Shown here: positions 16,078 through 22,791 of the stretch, in pieces
Position numbering within the stretch: the first letter of the stretch is position 1
Layout of the letters: each line of letters starts with the position of its first letter
Origin: Acidimicrobiia bacterium UBA4744
GTDB taxonomy: Bacteria; Actinomycetota; Acidimicrobiia; Spongiisociales; UBA4744
NCBI GenBank assembly: GCA_002403855.1
Contig: DHIO01000039.1
Span: 1,088 to 45,976, forward strand
DNA: 44,889 nt
Direction of reading: 5' to 3'
The notes under the pieces: model-generated
The model's database searches: none
The model's input: only the letters and a program-made list of their open reading frames with translations
What the model was told of the DNA's origin: nothing
Program-made: the position numbers and the translations under genes

Positions 16078-16473
16078 ATGGAGCCGCATCCCAACGTCGA
16101 GCGAATCAAGCAGGAATACAGGGCCTTCGCCGAGGGCGACTTCTCGGGCCTGGCCAAGCTCTTCTCGGAAGATGCCGTGTGGCACGTGCGAGGCGACACG
16201 CCCCTGGCCGGCGATCATTCCGGCTGCGAGGCCATTGTCGAGTTCTTGCGCCGTCTAGCGCATGAAACGCACGAGTCCTTCATGATCGAGGTACACGATA
16301 TCGTTGCCAACGACCAGCACACGGTGGTGCTCGCTCACACCACCGTCAACCGAGACGACCGGACCTACACGGCCGATGAAGTGCACGTCTTCTGTACCGA
16401 CGAGGAAGGGTTGATCACCGAGGCCTGGGGCCTCAGCTCCGACCCGGACGGCCCGGGCCAGTTCTGGTTTTAG
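16078..16473 (+). CDS. NTF2-like (SnoaL / ketosteroid isomerase-like) protein
   Basis: 131 residues with the cone-shaped NTF2-like pattern: long N-terminal helices (VERIKQEYRAFAEGDFSGLA), LFSEDAVWHVRGDTPLAGDH, a mid helix (AIVEFLRRLAHET), and a closing beta-sheet (HTVVLAHTTV, TADEVHVFCTDEEGLITEAW). This fold serves isomerases, cyclases and simple ligand-binding proteins, so no reaction can be assigned. AGGAG stands 7 bases before the ATG. The stop is 8 bases from the start of the repeat array that separates it from the convergent ammonium transporter. Confidence 0.85.
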   Translation: MEPHPNVERIKQEYRAFAEGDFSGLAKLFSEDAVWHVRGDTPLAGDHSGCEAIVEFLRRLAHETHESFMIEVHDIVANDQHTVVLAHTTVNRDDRTYTADEVHVFCTDEEGLITEAWGLSSDPDGPGQFWF

Positions 16474-16480
16474 GCAGTCT

Positions 16481-16585
16481 CCAGCAACCAGCAACCAGCA
16501 ACCGTGTGTCGGCTACCGGCCACCGGCTGCCGGCCACCGGCCACCGGCCACCGGCCACCGGCTGCCGGCTGCCGGCTGCCGGCTA
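16481..16585. repeat. 7-bp tandem repeat array, 15 units, convergent gap
   Basis: Fifteen consecutive 7-bp units: CCAGCAA x3, CCGTGTG, TCGGCTA, CCGGCCA, CCGGCTG, CCGGCCA x4, CCGGCTG x3, CCGGCTA. The register never slips. The last unit contains the reverse complement of the stop codon of the ammonium transporter (16583-16585). The units share the frame CC-N-G-N-N-A with the arrays at 2218 and 28455. Confidence 0.95.
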
Positions 16586-17938
16586 TCTCCTGGTGGTCCC
16601 GTTGACGGGATCGAGCAGGTGAGGCGGAGCGATCTGCTCCATGAACTCCGGATAGGCGTCTGCCCCATGCTCCATGCGGTCGAGGCCGGCCAGCTCCTCT
16701 TCCGGCTTGACGCGGATGCCCCACAGCCGGTTGATGAGCCGGAATACGATGGATGAGGCGATGAACGCCCAGGCGGCGATGGCGACCACACCGATCGCCT
16801 GCGCTCCGAGCTGGGAGAGCCCGCCGCCATAGAAGAGCCCGCCGTCCCGGGCGAACAGGCCCACCGCCAGCACCCCCCACACGCCCGCCGTCCCGTGGAC
16901 CGAGATGGCGCCGACCGGGTCGTCGATACCGCCTCGCTCCAAGCCGACGATAGAGACCACCACGATGAACCCGGCCACGAGACCGATGATGACCGCACCC
17001 AGGTTGGAGACGTCGGCCGTGCCGGCCGTTATTCCCACCAATCCGGCCAGGGCCCCGTTGAGGGTGAGTCCCACGTCCGGTTTTCCGAAGACCGGGTAGG
17101 TCCATCCGGTGAGCATTGCTGCCAGCGCTCCGCCGGCGGCAGCCAGCGTGGTAGTCACTGCCACGGAGGCGATGTCCGCACCGACGGCTGCCAGTGTCGA
17201 TCCGGCGTTGAAGCCGTACCAGCCGAACCAGAGTATGAAGACCCCGAGGGCTCCCAGTGTCAACGAGTGACCGGGAAGGGGCCGCGGTTTTCCGTTCTCG
17301 TCGTACTTGCCGAGGCGGGGCCCGATGGTCAGCACTCCGGCCAGGGCGGCCATACCACCCACCAGGTGGACCACCCCCGACCCGGCGAAGTCGAGATAAC
17401 CGAGATCGCCCAGCCATCCTTGCCCACTCCATACCCAGTGGGAAACGATCGGGTAGATGAAACCGGTGATGAACGGTGTGTACAGCAGATAGGCGGAGAA
17501 CTTGGTGCGTTCGGCCATAGCGCCAGAGACGATGGTGGCGGCGGTGGCCGCAAACACGACCTGGAAGAACCATTCGAGGCTGCGGGACGAATCACCGAGG
17601 AAGAAATCTCCGTAGGCAAGGAACCCCCCCAGCGAACTACCTCCGTAGGCCAGACCGAACCCGACCGCCCAGTACATGAGCGCTCCGACTCCGAAGTCCA
17701 TGAAGTTCTTCATGATGATGTTGCCGGCGTTCTTGGCCCGTGTGAAGCCCGCTTCCACGAGGGCAAAACCCGGCTGCATGAACATCACCAGGATGGCCGC
17801 GACGACCACCCACACGGTGTCGATTGCGGAAACCAGCTCCTGCATCGACACCTCCTGGGCGGCCCCGAGCGTGGCAAGGGGTCCGACCAGAAACACCGAT
17901 GCCAACACCGCGACGATGGCCAGATGTGTTCTCCTCAT
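16583..17938 (-). CDS. amt: ammonium transporter (Amt family)
   Basis: 451 residues, the usual Amt length, with an N-terminal cleavable signal (about 1-27) and eleven further hydrophobic segments. Family marks: FVEAGFTRAKN-like VEAGFTRAKNAGNI, the substrate-pore histidines in GVVHLVGGMAAL and ISVHGTAGVWG, and the C-terminal GLDRMEHGADAYPEF tail that contacts PII in known Amt proteins. It conducts ammonium across the cytoplasmic membrane. No glnK/PII gene is adjacent, which is unusual for the family. Purine-rich GGAGGTAGGAG immediately precedes the ATG. The stop codon lies inside the last unit of the 7-bp repeat array. Confidence 0.96.
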   Translation of the reverse strand: MRRTHLAIVAVLASVFLVGPLATLGAAQEVSMQELVSAIDTVWVVVAAILVMFMQPGFALVEAGFTRAKNAGNIIMKNFMDFGVGALMYWAVGFGLAYGGSSLGGFLAYGDFFLGDSSRSLEWFFQVVFAATAATIVSGAMAERTKFSAYLLYTPFITGFIYPIVSHWVWSGQGWLGDLGYLDFAGSGVVHLVGGMAALAGVLTIGPRLGKYDENGKPRPLPGHSLTLGALGVFILWFGWYGFNAGSTLAAVGADIASVAVTTTLAAAGGALAAMLTGWTYPVFGKPDVGLTLNGALAGLVGITAGTADVSNLGAVIIGLVAGFIVVVSIVGLERGGIDDPVGAISVHGTAGVWGVLAVGLFARDGGLFYGGGLSQLGAQAIGVVAIAAWAFIASSIVFRLINRLWGIRVKPEEELAGLDRMEHGADAYPEFMEQIAPPHLLDPVNGTTRR

Positions 17939-18066
17939 CTCCTACCTCCTCGTTGGAAGCAGGCAAGGTAGAACGGGATCATTTCGTGGCGGTTGCCGCC
18001 GTTTTGCAGTCTGGTGAATTCAGTGTTTCTGAGATGTGAATCGAGACGCAACCTCTGGCTAGACCG

Positions 18067-18250
18067 TCACTCCTGCGGCTGGCCGCGACTCGGCATTTCG
18101 GGCCGGGGCAGGCGAAAGTAGAAGGTGGTGAGCCCATCAGTTCGTTGGTGCCGGATGTCGCCCCCCATCTGGCCGGGCAAACGGCCGGGCCCCGGCTTCC
18201 CGCCGTTGCTGCTCGAGCGGCGGTGTCGGGCGGTCTTGTCCAGCGGACGC
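18067..18250 (-). pseudogene. possible decayed C-terminus of a histidine kinase
   Basis: In one minus-strand frame, ending with TGA at 18069-18067, the translation includes LDKTARHRRSSSNGG, GPGRLPGQMGGDI and GLTTFYFRLPRP. These resemble the end of an HATPase domain (F-box/G2 region, then QMGGDI and TTFYFRLP). The G2 loop is not intact and no HisKA or N box precedes it before the thioredoxin stop at 18347, so it is at best a remnant. The rest of the 408-base stretch between amt and thioredoxin (17939-18346) shows no other gene. Confidence 0.35.
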
Positions 18251-18346
18251 CGTCTGCAGATACCCGTCGCGCTGCTTGTGCTCTCGGTGATCGGCCTGCT
18301 GTGGGAATCGGCACCGGTCCGAAGCCCGGTCGGCTCGACCAGGGTC

Positions 18347-18760
18347 TCAGGCGTCGACCCGAGGGGCTGCCCCGTTGCTTTCCAGCAACCGGGCGAGAGC
18401 GTCCTTCTTGACGAGACCCGAGGCGCGCCAGCGCTGAGTCACCGGCGCCGGTCCGGGCCGCGCCTTGGCCTTCTTCTTTGCTCTCTGCGAGGTCGCCAGC
18501 AGCACGAACGTCGGGGTGGAGCGGACGGCGAACTTCTGGACGGCTCCCGGCACCCGGCGCACATCCACCTTGGCGACGTGGGCGGTGTCCCGGTACTCGT
18601 CGGCGAGCTCGTCGATGATGCCGTCCATGGTCCGGCACGGCTGGCAGCCGGTCTGCCAGAAGTCGATCAGCACGGGTCGGCCGCTGGCCGCCATCTCCTC
18701 GATCTCATCCAGAGAATCGACCTTGGTAGCACGAACCCGCTTGCTCCTCCTGAAGATCAC
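18347..18760 (-). CDS. thioredoxin-fold protein, CQPC active site
   Basis: 137 residues. The thioredoxin domain (about 10-110) has the redox motif WQTGCQPCRTM, the preceding strand VLIDFW, a VAKVDV strand and the cis-Pro loop RSTPTFVLL. The active-site dipeptide Gln-Pro replaces the common Gly-Pro. The C-terminus carries a basic insert (KKKAKARPGPAP) and a helix. GTG start at 18760 with GGAGG 7 bases upstream. It lies 70 bases downstream of the TPM-domain gene and probably shares its transcript. No signal peptide, so it is cytoplasmic. Specific partners are unknown. Confidence 0.9.
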   Translation of the reverse strand: MIFRRSKRVRATKVDSLDEIEEMAASGRPVLIDFWQTGCQPCRTMDGIIDELADEYRDTAHVAKVDVRRVPGAVQKFAVRSTPTFVLLATSQRAKKKAKARPGPAPVTQRWRASGLVKKDALARLLESNGAAPRVDA

Positions 18761-18830
18761 AGTTCACCCTCCAACCCCGGCGCGACGCTCAGTATGCCCG
18801 GGCCGCGGCCGTACACGGAGTTCGGCTCGA

Positions 18831-21116
18831 CTACCAGCCGCTGCCGCCTCCGCCGCCTCCGCCGAAGCCGCCACCTCCTCCGAAGCCCCCGAAGCCCCCG
18901 AAGCCCCCTCCCGAACCCCAGGATGAGCCTCCTCCCGAGCTGCCCGTCCCGCCGAAGCCTCCGCCACCTCCGAACCAGGAGTTGCGGTTGCCGGACCAGG
19001 AGGTGTCCCGGTAGATGGGGCGCCATCCGAGGGCCACATCGACGCCCCGGGTGATGATCCAGTGGTAGTACAACAACGTGAACGGGTCGAACACCCGCAG
19101 GTCGGATGGGATCGGCCGACCCGTCCAGGTGTCCTGCTGACGTTGGGTTCCCTGGTGCGCCAGTTCCGGGGCAAACCGATCGGCATCATCGATCGACGAG
19201 CGGGCCAACGCCTGACGCTGGGCCGCATAGGCAAGTGCGAACCCCTTGGGCCCGCGCGGATCGGAAGCCCCGAAGGCTGCTGCCACGTCGGCGTACGAGC
19301 CGGACAATCCCAGGTCGGCGAGGGCGGCGCGGGCATCGAGCCAGCGGCGCATAGCTTGAGCCGGTTCGAGCGAGATGGCCAGCAGCGCCGCAATCGTCCG
19401 TTTGGTGTCCCCCTTCACGTCGTGTCCGGCCAGTTCGCGCTGCAGGTCTCCGAAGGTGGCAACCGAGCGATCTCCGGCACGCAACAAGGCTGCGGTGATC
19501 GAGATGGGTAGACCGAGCCGCGAGGCTTCTTCCCGGACTTGTTCGATCTCCGCCTGCGATTGGAGGCCGGCAACGGCCAACTCCACAGCCACCACCGGCT
19601 CATGACCGAGCCGGCGAGCCTCGTGATAAGCGTCGAGAAACTCACTGAGGCTTCCCTCGTCGTTGTTGAGCAGGAGAAAGGCCGCCAGCGCCGACAGTTC
19701 GATACCGTCCTGACGCAAGTCGCGGGCTCGGGTTTCGAGGGCCGTCCGTATCAGCTCGTATCGCTCCAGTGAGGCGTCCGGGTCTTCCTCCAGGTCGGCC
19801 AGAGCGGCGGAGACGGCCGGTCTGGCGATCGATTCCGGCAGCTTGGCGTAGAGTGTCTCGAGCCGATCCGTCTTGGCCCGGGCCACCTCGTAGGTCTTCT
19901 CCAGCTCCGACACGGACGTGGCGAGTGGAACGTCGTCGTCGAGGGCCGGTGCAGCCTGGGCCAGTCTTATCCCGAGGTCGGATATGACCGTCGGTCCGAT
20001 GGCCGTTTGCCGGACCTGTCCGGCCACGTCGCGAGCCAGACGGCGCTTGGCTTCGGCAATGCGATAGGGACGCAAGGACTCGACCATCCGGCGGAGCTCA
20101 TCCAGCTTGACCTTGAAGGCGGTTTCGTCGGCGGCACCTACCTTCACCGCTTCCGAGGCGGTCTGCTGAACACTCTCCTCCAGGACGGCTTGCTCGCCGG
20201 TGACCCTCAATTCGAGTGGGATCTCCACCTCGGCGTCCAATCGGGCCTGGTCGACGACGTCGACGGTGCGCGCTGCCCACAGGGCCTTGAGCGTCGAGCG
20301 GTTTCCGGCGGGCCGGTCCTCGGCCAGGGCCGTGAGAGCGTCGATTGCAGCTTTCGTGGTGACGTCGGGAGCCTCCACCGGCCTGGCGATCATGAGCTCT
20401 TCCTCCAGTGTCAACTCGTACCCGGCGGGCTTCAGACGGGCCAATTCCCCGTCGACCTGTTCTTGCCGCTTTTTGCGCACCGCTCGCGCCTTGTCTCTCC
20501 GGCTGTTGGCTGCGCCCGAACCGATCAGGACGGCGCCGACGCCCATCATCAGCCCGGCGAATACCCAACCGCCCATGCCCGAACCGTCATCGGCGCGGTC
20601 GTCGATCGGCTCGGCCTCCGGCGCCGGCTCGACGGGAGAAGCAAAGGACTGTTCGAGCCCGCCGATGATGGCCGCTAGGCCTCCGTCGAAGTCACCGGCC
20701 TTGAAGAAGCTGTCTCCGAGGCCTGCCACGAAATTGAGTTGTGAGGTCGACAGATCGATCCCCGGCCCCGTCTCGATGGCCGTCCGTCGATCTCCGAGGT
20801 TGACGACCACCACGACGCCGTCGTTGCGTTCGGGGTCCCCGACTCCCCATGCGTTGCCGAGGTCCTGGGCGAACTCATTGGTATCCCGGGCGCCACTGTC
20901 GTCGATCACCACCACGGCGATCTCGTGGCCGTAGGCGGCCACGACCCGGCCGACCGCTTCTTCGAGGCTCTCGTCGTCGACTATGACGCCCGCCGTGTCT
21001 GTTACCCATCCTTCGCAGGTGACACCTTCAAACTCGGGACATTCGATCGTTTGAGCCATGGCCGGTGCGGCCGTGACCAAGAGCACCAGCAGCGCGCTCA
21101 TGAGGATTCTTCGCAT
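18831..21116 (-). CDS. TPM-domain membrane protein with long helical region and Gly-rich tail
   Basis: 761 residues. Signal peptide about 1-21. A TPM (TLP18.3/Psb32/MOLO-1) domain covers about 30-160 (VTDTAGVIVDDESLEEAVGR, IAVVVIDDSG, NDGVVVVVNLGDRR, IETGPGIDL), then a membrane segment at about 183-201. About 215-640 is a long, mainly helical Glu/Ala/Arg-rich region without a recognised domain. About 640-715 is a further domain (DPFTLLYYHWIITRGVDVAL), and the last 50 residues are GGGFGG-type repeats. TPM proteins with Gly-rich tails are common in bacterial envelopes, but the family role is not settled; this one is much longer than the usual 250-300 residues. AAGGGG stands 5 bases before the ATG. 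Confidence 0.88.
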   Translation of the reverse strand: MRRILMSALLVLLVTAAPAMAQTIECPEFEGVTCEGWVTDTAGVIVDDESLEEAVGRVVAAYGHEIAVVVIDDSGARDTNEFAQDLGNAWGVGDPERNDGVVVVVNLGDRRTAIETGPGIDLSTSQLNFVAGLGDSFFKAGDFDGGLAAIIGGLEQSFASPVEPAPEAEPIDDRADDGSGMGGWVFAGLMMGVGAVLIGSGAANSRRDKARAVRKKRQEQVDGELARLKPAGYELTLEEELMIARPVEAPDVTTKAAIDALTALAEDRPAGNRSTLKALWAARTVDVVDQARLDAEVEIPLELRVTGEQAVLEESVQQTASEAVKVGAADETAFKVKLDELRRMVESLRPYRIAEAKRRLARDVAGQVRQTAIGPTVISDLGIRLAQAAPALDDDVPLATSVSELEKTYEVARAKTDRLETLYAKLPESIARPAVSAALADLEEDPDASLERYELIRTALETRARDLRQDGIELSALAAFLLLNNDEGSLSEFLDAYHEARRLGHEPVVAVELAVAGLQSQAEIEQVREEASRLGLPISITAALLRAGDRSVATFGDLQRELAGHDVKGDTKRTIAALLAISLEPAQAMRRWLDARAALADLGLSGSYADVAAAFGASDPRGPKGFALAYAAQRQALARSSIDDADRFAPELAHQGTQRQQDTWTGRPIPSDLRVFDPFTLLYYHWIITRGVDVALGWRPIYRDTSWSGNRNSWFGGGGGFGGTGSSGGGSSWGSGGGFGGFGGFGGGGGFGGGGGGGSGW

Positions 21117-21210
21117 TCCACCCCTTTCACCCTCGAGCCTACCGTTCCGTCGAGGGTCGCTCTCCCGGATTAACGGCGGGAATGCGAGCGATGATCCCGT
21201 CGTTCCAACA

Positions 21211-21657
21211 ATGCGTATGGACCTCTACGGCGATCAGGCCACCGTCGAGCGCGTGCTGGGCAACTACCGCACGTGGGCGGTGGTGGGACTCAGCGAGAAC
21301 CCGGAGAGAGCGAGTCACCGGGTGGCCGCCTTCCTGCAGTCGCGAGGGTACCGCATCATTCCGGTCAATCCCGTGGCCGATCAGATATTGGGCGAAAAGG
21401 CCTACTCGACTCTGGCTTCGGTTCCGGAACCGGTCGAGGTGGTCGATATCTTTCGCAGGTCGTCTCGCGCCGGTGTGCACGTCGACGAGGCGATAGCGAT
21501 GGGGGCGGCAGCGGTCTGGTTGCAGTTGGGAGTCGTCGACGAGGCGGCGGCGGAGCGGGCACGTTCCGCCGGTCTTGACGTCATCATGGACCGTTGCCCG
21601 GCCGTCGAGTATCCCCGGATGCAGCAACAGCCGCCCATGGAGAAACGACCGGCATGA
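21211..21657 (+). CDS. CoA-binding domain protein (YccU-like)
   Basis: 148 residues, a stand-alone Rossmann-type CoA-binding domain: TWAVVGLSENPERASHRVA, GYRIIPVNPVADQILGEKAY, VEVVDIFRRS, AAAVWLQLGVVDEAA, and DRCPAVEYPR at the end. The family resembles the nucleotide-binding part of succinyl-CoA synthetase; a physiological substrate is not known. Start is the ATG at 21211, with another ATG two codons later. It diverges from the TPM gene across 94 bases. Its 3' end overlaps the frame of the next gene by 83 bases. Confidence 0.88.
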   Translation: MRMDLYGDQATVERVLGNYRTWAVVGLSENPERASHRVAAFLQSRGYRIIPVNPVADQILGEKAYSTLASVPEPVEVVDIFRRSSRAGVHVDEAIAMGAAAVWLQLGVVDEAAAERARSAGLDVIMDRCPAVEYPRMQQQPPMEKRPA

Positions 21658-22024
21658 CCGCCGCCTTGGGAAGATATCGAACATCATTCTCCGGGTCGGT
21701 GAGCTCGAGAGGTCGCTGGAGTTCTACCGTGACCGGCTGGGGATGACCGTTGTGGCAGCAGGCGAAGCCTTTGCCTTCCTGGATGGGGGCGGTGTGACGT
21801 TGGCGCTCAACGACATCGGTGCGGAGATCGAAGCGAATCCACCCTTCGAAATGGTCCTCGAGGTCGATGACGTTCTCATGACCTATGGGGCAATGAGACA
21901 GGCTGGAATCCGTTTTCGGGTGGCCCCTCGCGTCGTGATGAGCCGCGACGGTCGCGAACTGCTGGCCGCCGACTTCCGCGACCCGGACGGTCACGTGCTT
22001 TCTATCACCGGGTGGCGCCCCTAG
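21575..22024 (+). CDS. VOC (glyoxalase/bleomycin-resistance) family protein, start uncertain
   Basis: The recognisable domain starts at about 21680 and has the two beta-alpha-beta-beta-beta halves of VOC metalloenzymes: IILRVGELERSLEFYRDRLG, FAFLDGGGVTLALND, FEMVLEVDDVLMTYGAMRQ, and FRDPDGHVLSITGW at the end. The reaction is unknown. The only in-frame conventional start upstream is a TTG at 21575 deep inside the previous gene, giving 149 residues with a non-homologous 30-residue leader. The ATG at 21654, overlapping the previous stop as ATGA, is one base out of frame. Either translation begins at a rare codon or there is a one-base error or frameshift near 21660. Confidence 0.8.
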   Translation: MTSSWTVARPSSIPGCSNSRPWRNDRHDRRLGKISNIILRVGELERSLEFYRDRLGMTVVAAGEAFAFLDGGGVTLALNDIGAEIEANPPFEMVLEVDDVLMTYGAMRQAGIRFRVAPRVVMSRDGRELLAADFRDPDGHVLSITGWRP

Positions 22025-22197
22025 AGCGCTTCCTCGATATCGTCCGGTTCGAAGACGACATCCCAGCGATCGAGGCAGTCGGCGCACCGGTAGACGAGGA
22101 CGTCTCCCGGTTCCAGTTCCTCTTCCGCCGGTATCGGAGTGATCAAGCCGGCGCGACCGCCGCACTCTACGCAGATGATCTCTGGGGCAGGCTCCAT
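22021..22197 (-). CDS. 58-residue zinc-ribbon protein
   Basis: A small protein with two Cys pairs, IICVECGGRAG at the N-terminus and YRCADCLDRWD at residues 36-46, typical of a four-Cys zinc ribbon or rubredoxin-like knuckle. It is followed by an acidic end (EPDDIEEAL). The ATG at 22197 follows GGTGAG within 10 bases. Its stop overlaps the VOC stop on the other strand. There is no similar gene beside it to suggest a partner; a nucleic-acid or protein-binding role would be inference. Codon choice matches neighbouring genes (mostly G/C at third positions). Confidence 0.75.
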   Translation of the reverse strand: MEPAPEIICVECGGRAGLITPIPAEEELEPGDVLVYRCADCLDRWDVVFEPDDIEEAL

Positions 22198-22291
22198 GCG
22201 CTCACCCTACCCCCTCGGCCGCCGAACCGGCTGAGGTTTGTCGGGCCCCCGGGGAAGAGGGGACCCGACGCCTCAGCCGGCGGTTGGTGAA

Positions 22292-22720
22292 TCAGGAACT
22301 CGATTCCACGGTGATGGCCCCGCTTGAGCCTTGCTGGATCTCCACACGGTGTGGCTTGGCTTCCTCCCGGATGGGGATGGTGACCGTGAGTACGCCGTGA
22401 TCGTAGGATGCCTGGACGCGGCTCGTGTCGAGCCGGTCGCCGATTCGCACCTGGCGGCTGTGAGTTCCGGTGGGGCGCTCGCGCACCAACCAGTTGGCGC
22501 CTTCGGTGGCCTCGAGCTTGCGTTCGGCGGTGACCGTCAGGACGCTGTTCTCGACCAGGAGCTCGACGTGGTCCGGGTCGACGCCGGGCAGGTCGAACCT
22601 CAGTGTGTACATGCCTTCCATCTCGAAGGCGTCCATCGGCATGACGCCGCCCCGCCATCGGCTCTCGCCCCCGCTCACGAACTGGTTGAGTTCCTCAAAG
22701 GGATCCAAGAAACGCAGCAT
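22292..22720 (-). CDS. hsp20: Hsp20/alpha-crystallin family small heat-shock protein
   Basis: 142 residues. The alpha-crystallin domain runs from about 27 to 120 (MDAFEMEGMYTLRFDLPGVD, VELLVENSVLTVTAER, RQVRIGDRLDTSRVQASY, GVLTVTIPIRE). The short tail HRVEIQQ may serve as the intersubunit anchor. It is an ATP-independent holdase that forms oligomers and keeps unfolding proteins soluble. GGAAGGAGGAG stands directly before the ATG at 22720 and the upstream region is strikingly AT-rich, with a consensus -10, consistent with a strongly inducible gene. Confidence 0.95.
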   Translation of the reverse strand: MLRFLDPFEELNQFVSGGESRWRGGVMPMDAFEMEGMYTLRFDLPGVDPDHVELLVENSVLTVTAERKLEATEGANWLVRERPTGTHSRQVRIGDRLDTSRVQASYDHGVLTVTIPIREEAKPHRVEIQQGSSGAITVESSS

Positions 22721-22756
22721 GACTGCTCCTCCTTCCAGAGTTGACTATCTAGCGGC

Positions 22757-22777
22757 ATTATATCAATAAATCTGATA
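22757..22777 (-). promoter_or_regulatory. hsp20 promoter with -10 TATAAT and overlapping inverted repeat
   Basis: On the minus strand TATAAT (22762-22757) sits 37 bases before the start codon. It overlaps an inverted repeat TATCA-N7-TGATA (22777-22761), suggesting repressor control. The repeat is not the HspR HAIR element or the CIRCE element. Confidence 0.6.
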
Positions 22778-22791
22778 ATAGGCGACTAAGA

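Noticed and set aside
16895..17971. Long + strand frame antisense to the ammonium transporter
   Set aside because: Mirror of the membrane-protein codons; rich in His, Asp, Glu and Gly with no homology pattern.
17979..18638. 219-codon minus-strand frame over thioredoxin and the gap to amt
   Set aside because: Overlaps the thioredoxin gene in another frame and lacks any domain; the kinase-like remnant lies in a different frame.
18125..19054. Long + strand frame across the thioredoxin and TPM ends
   Set aside because: Antisense of thioredoxin and of the Gly-rich tail; low-complexity Arg/Ser/Pro translation.
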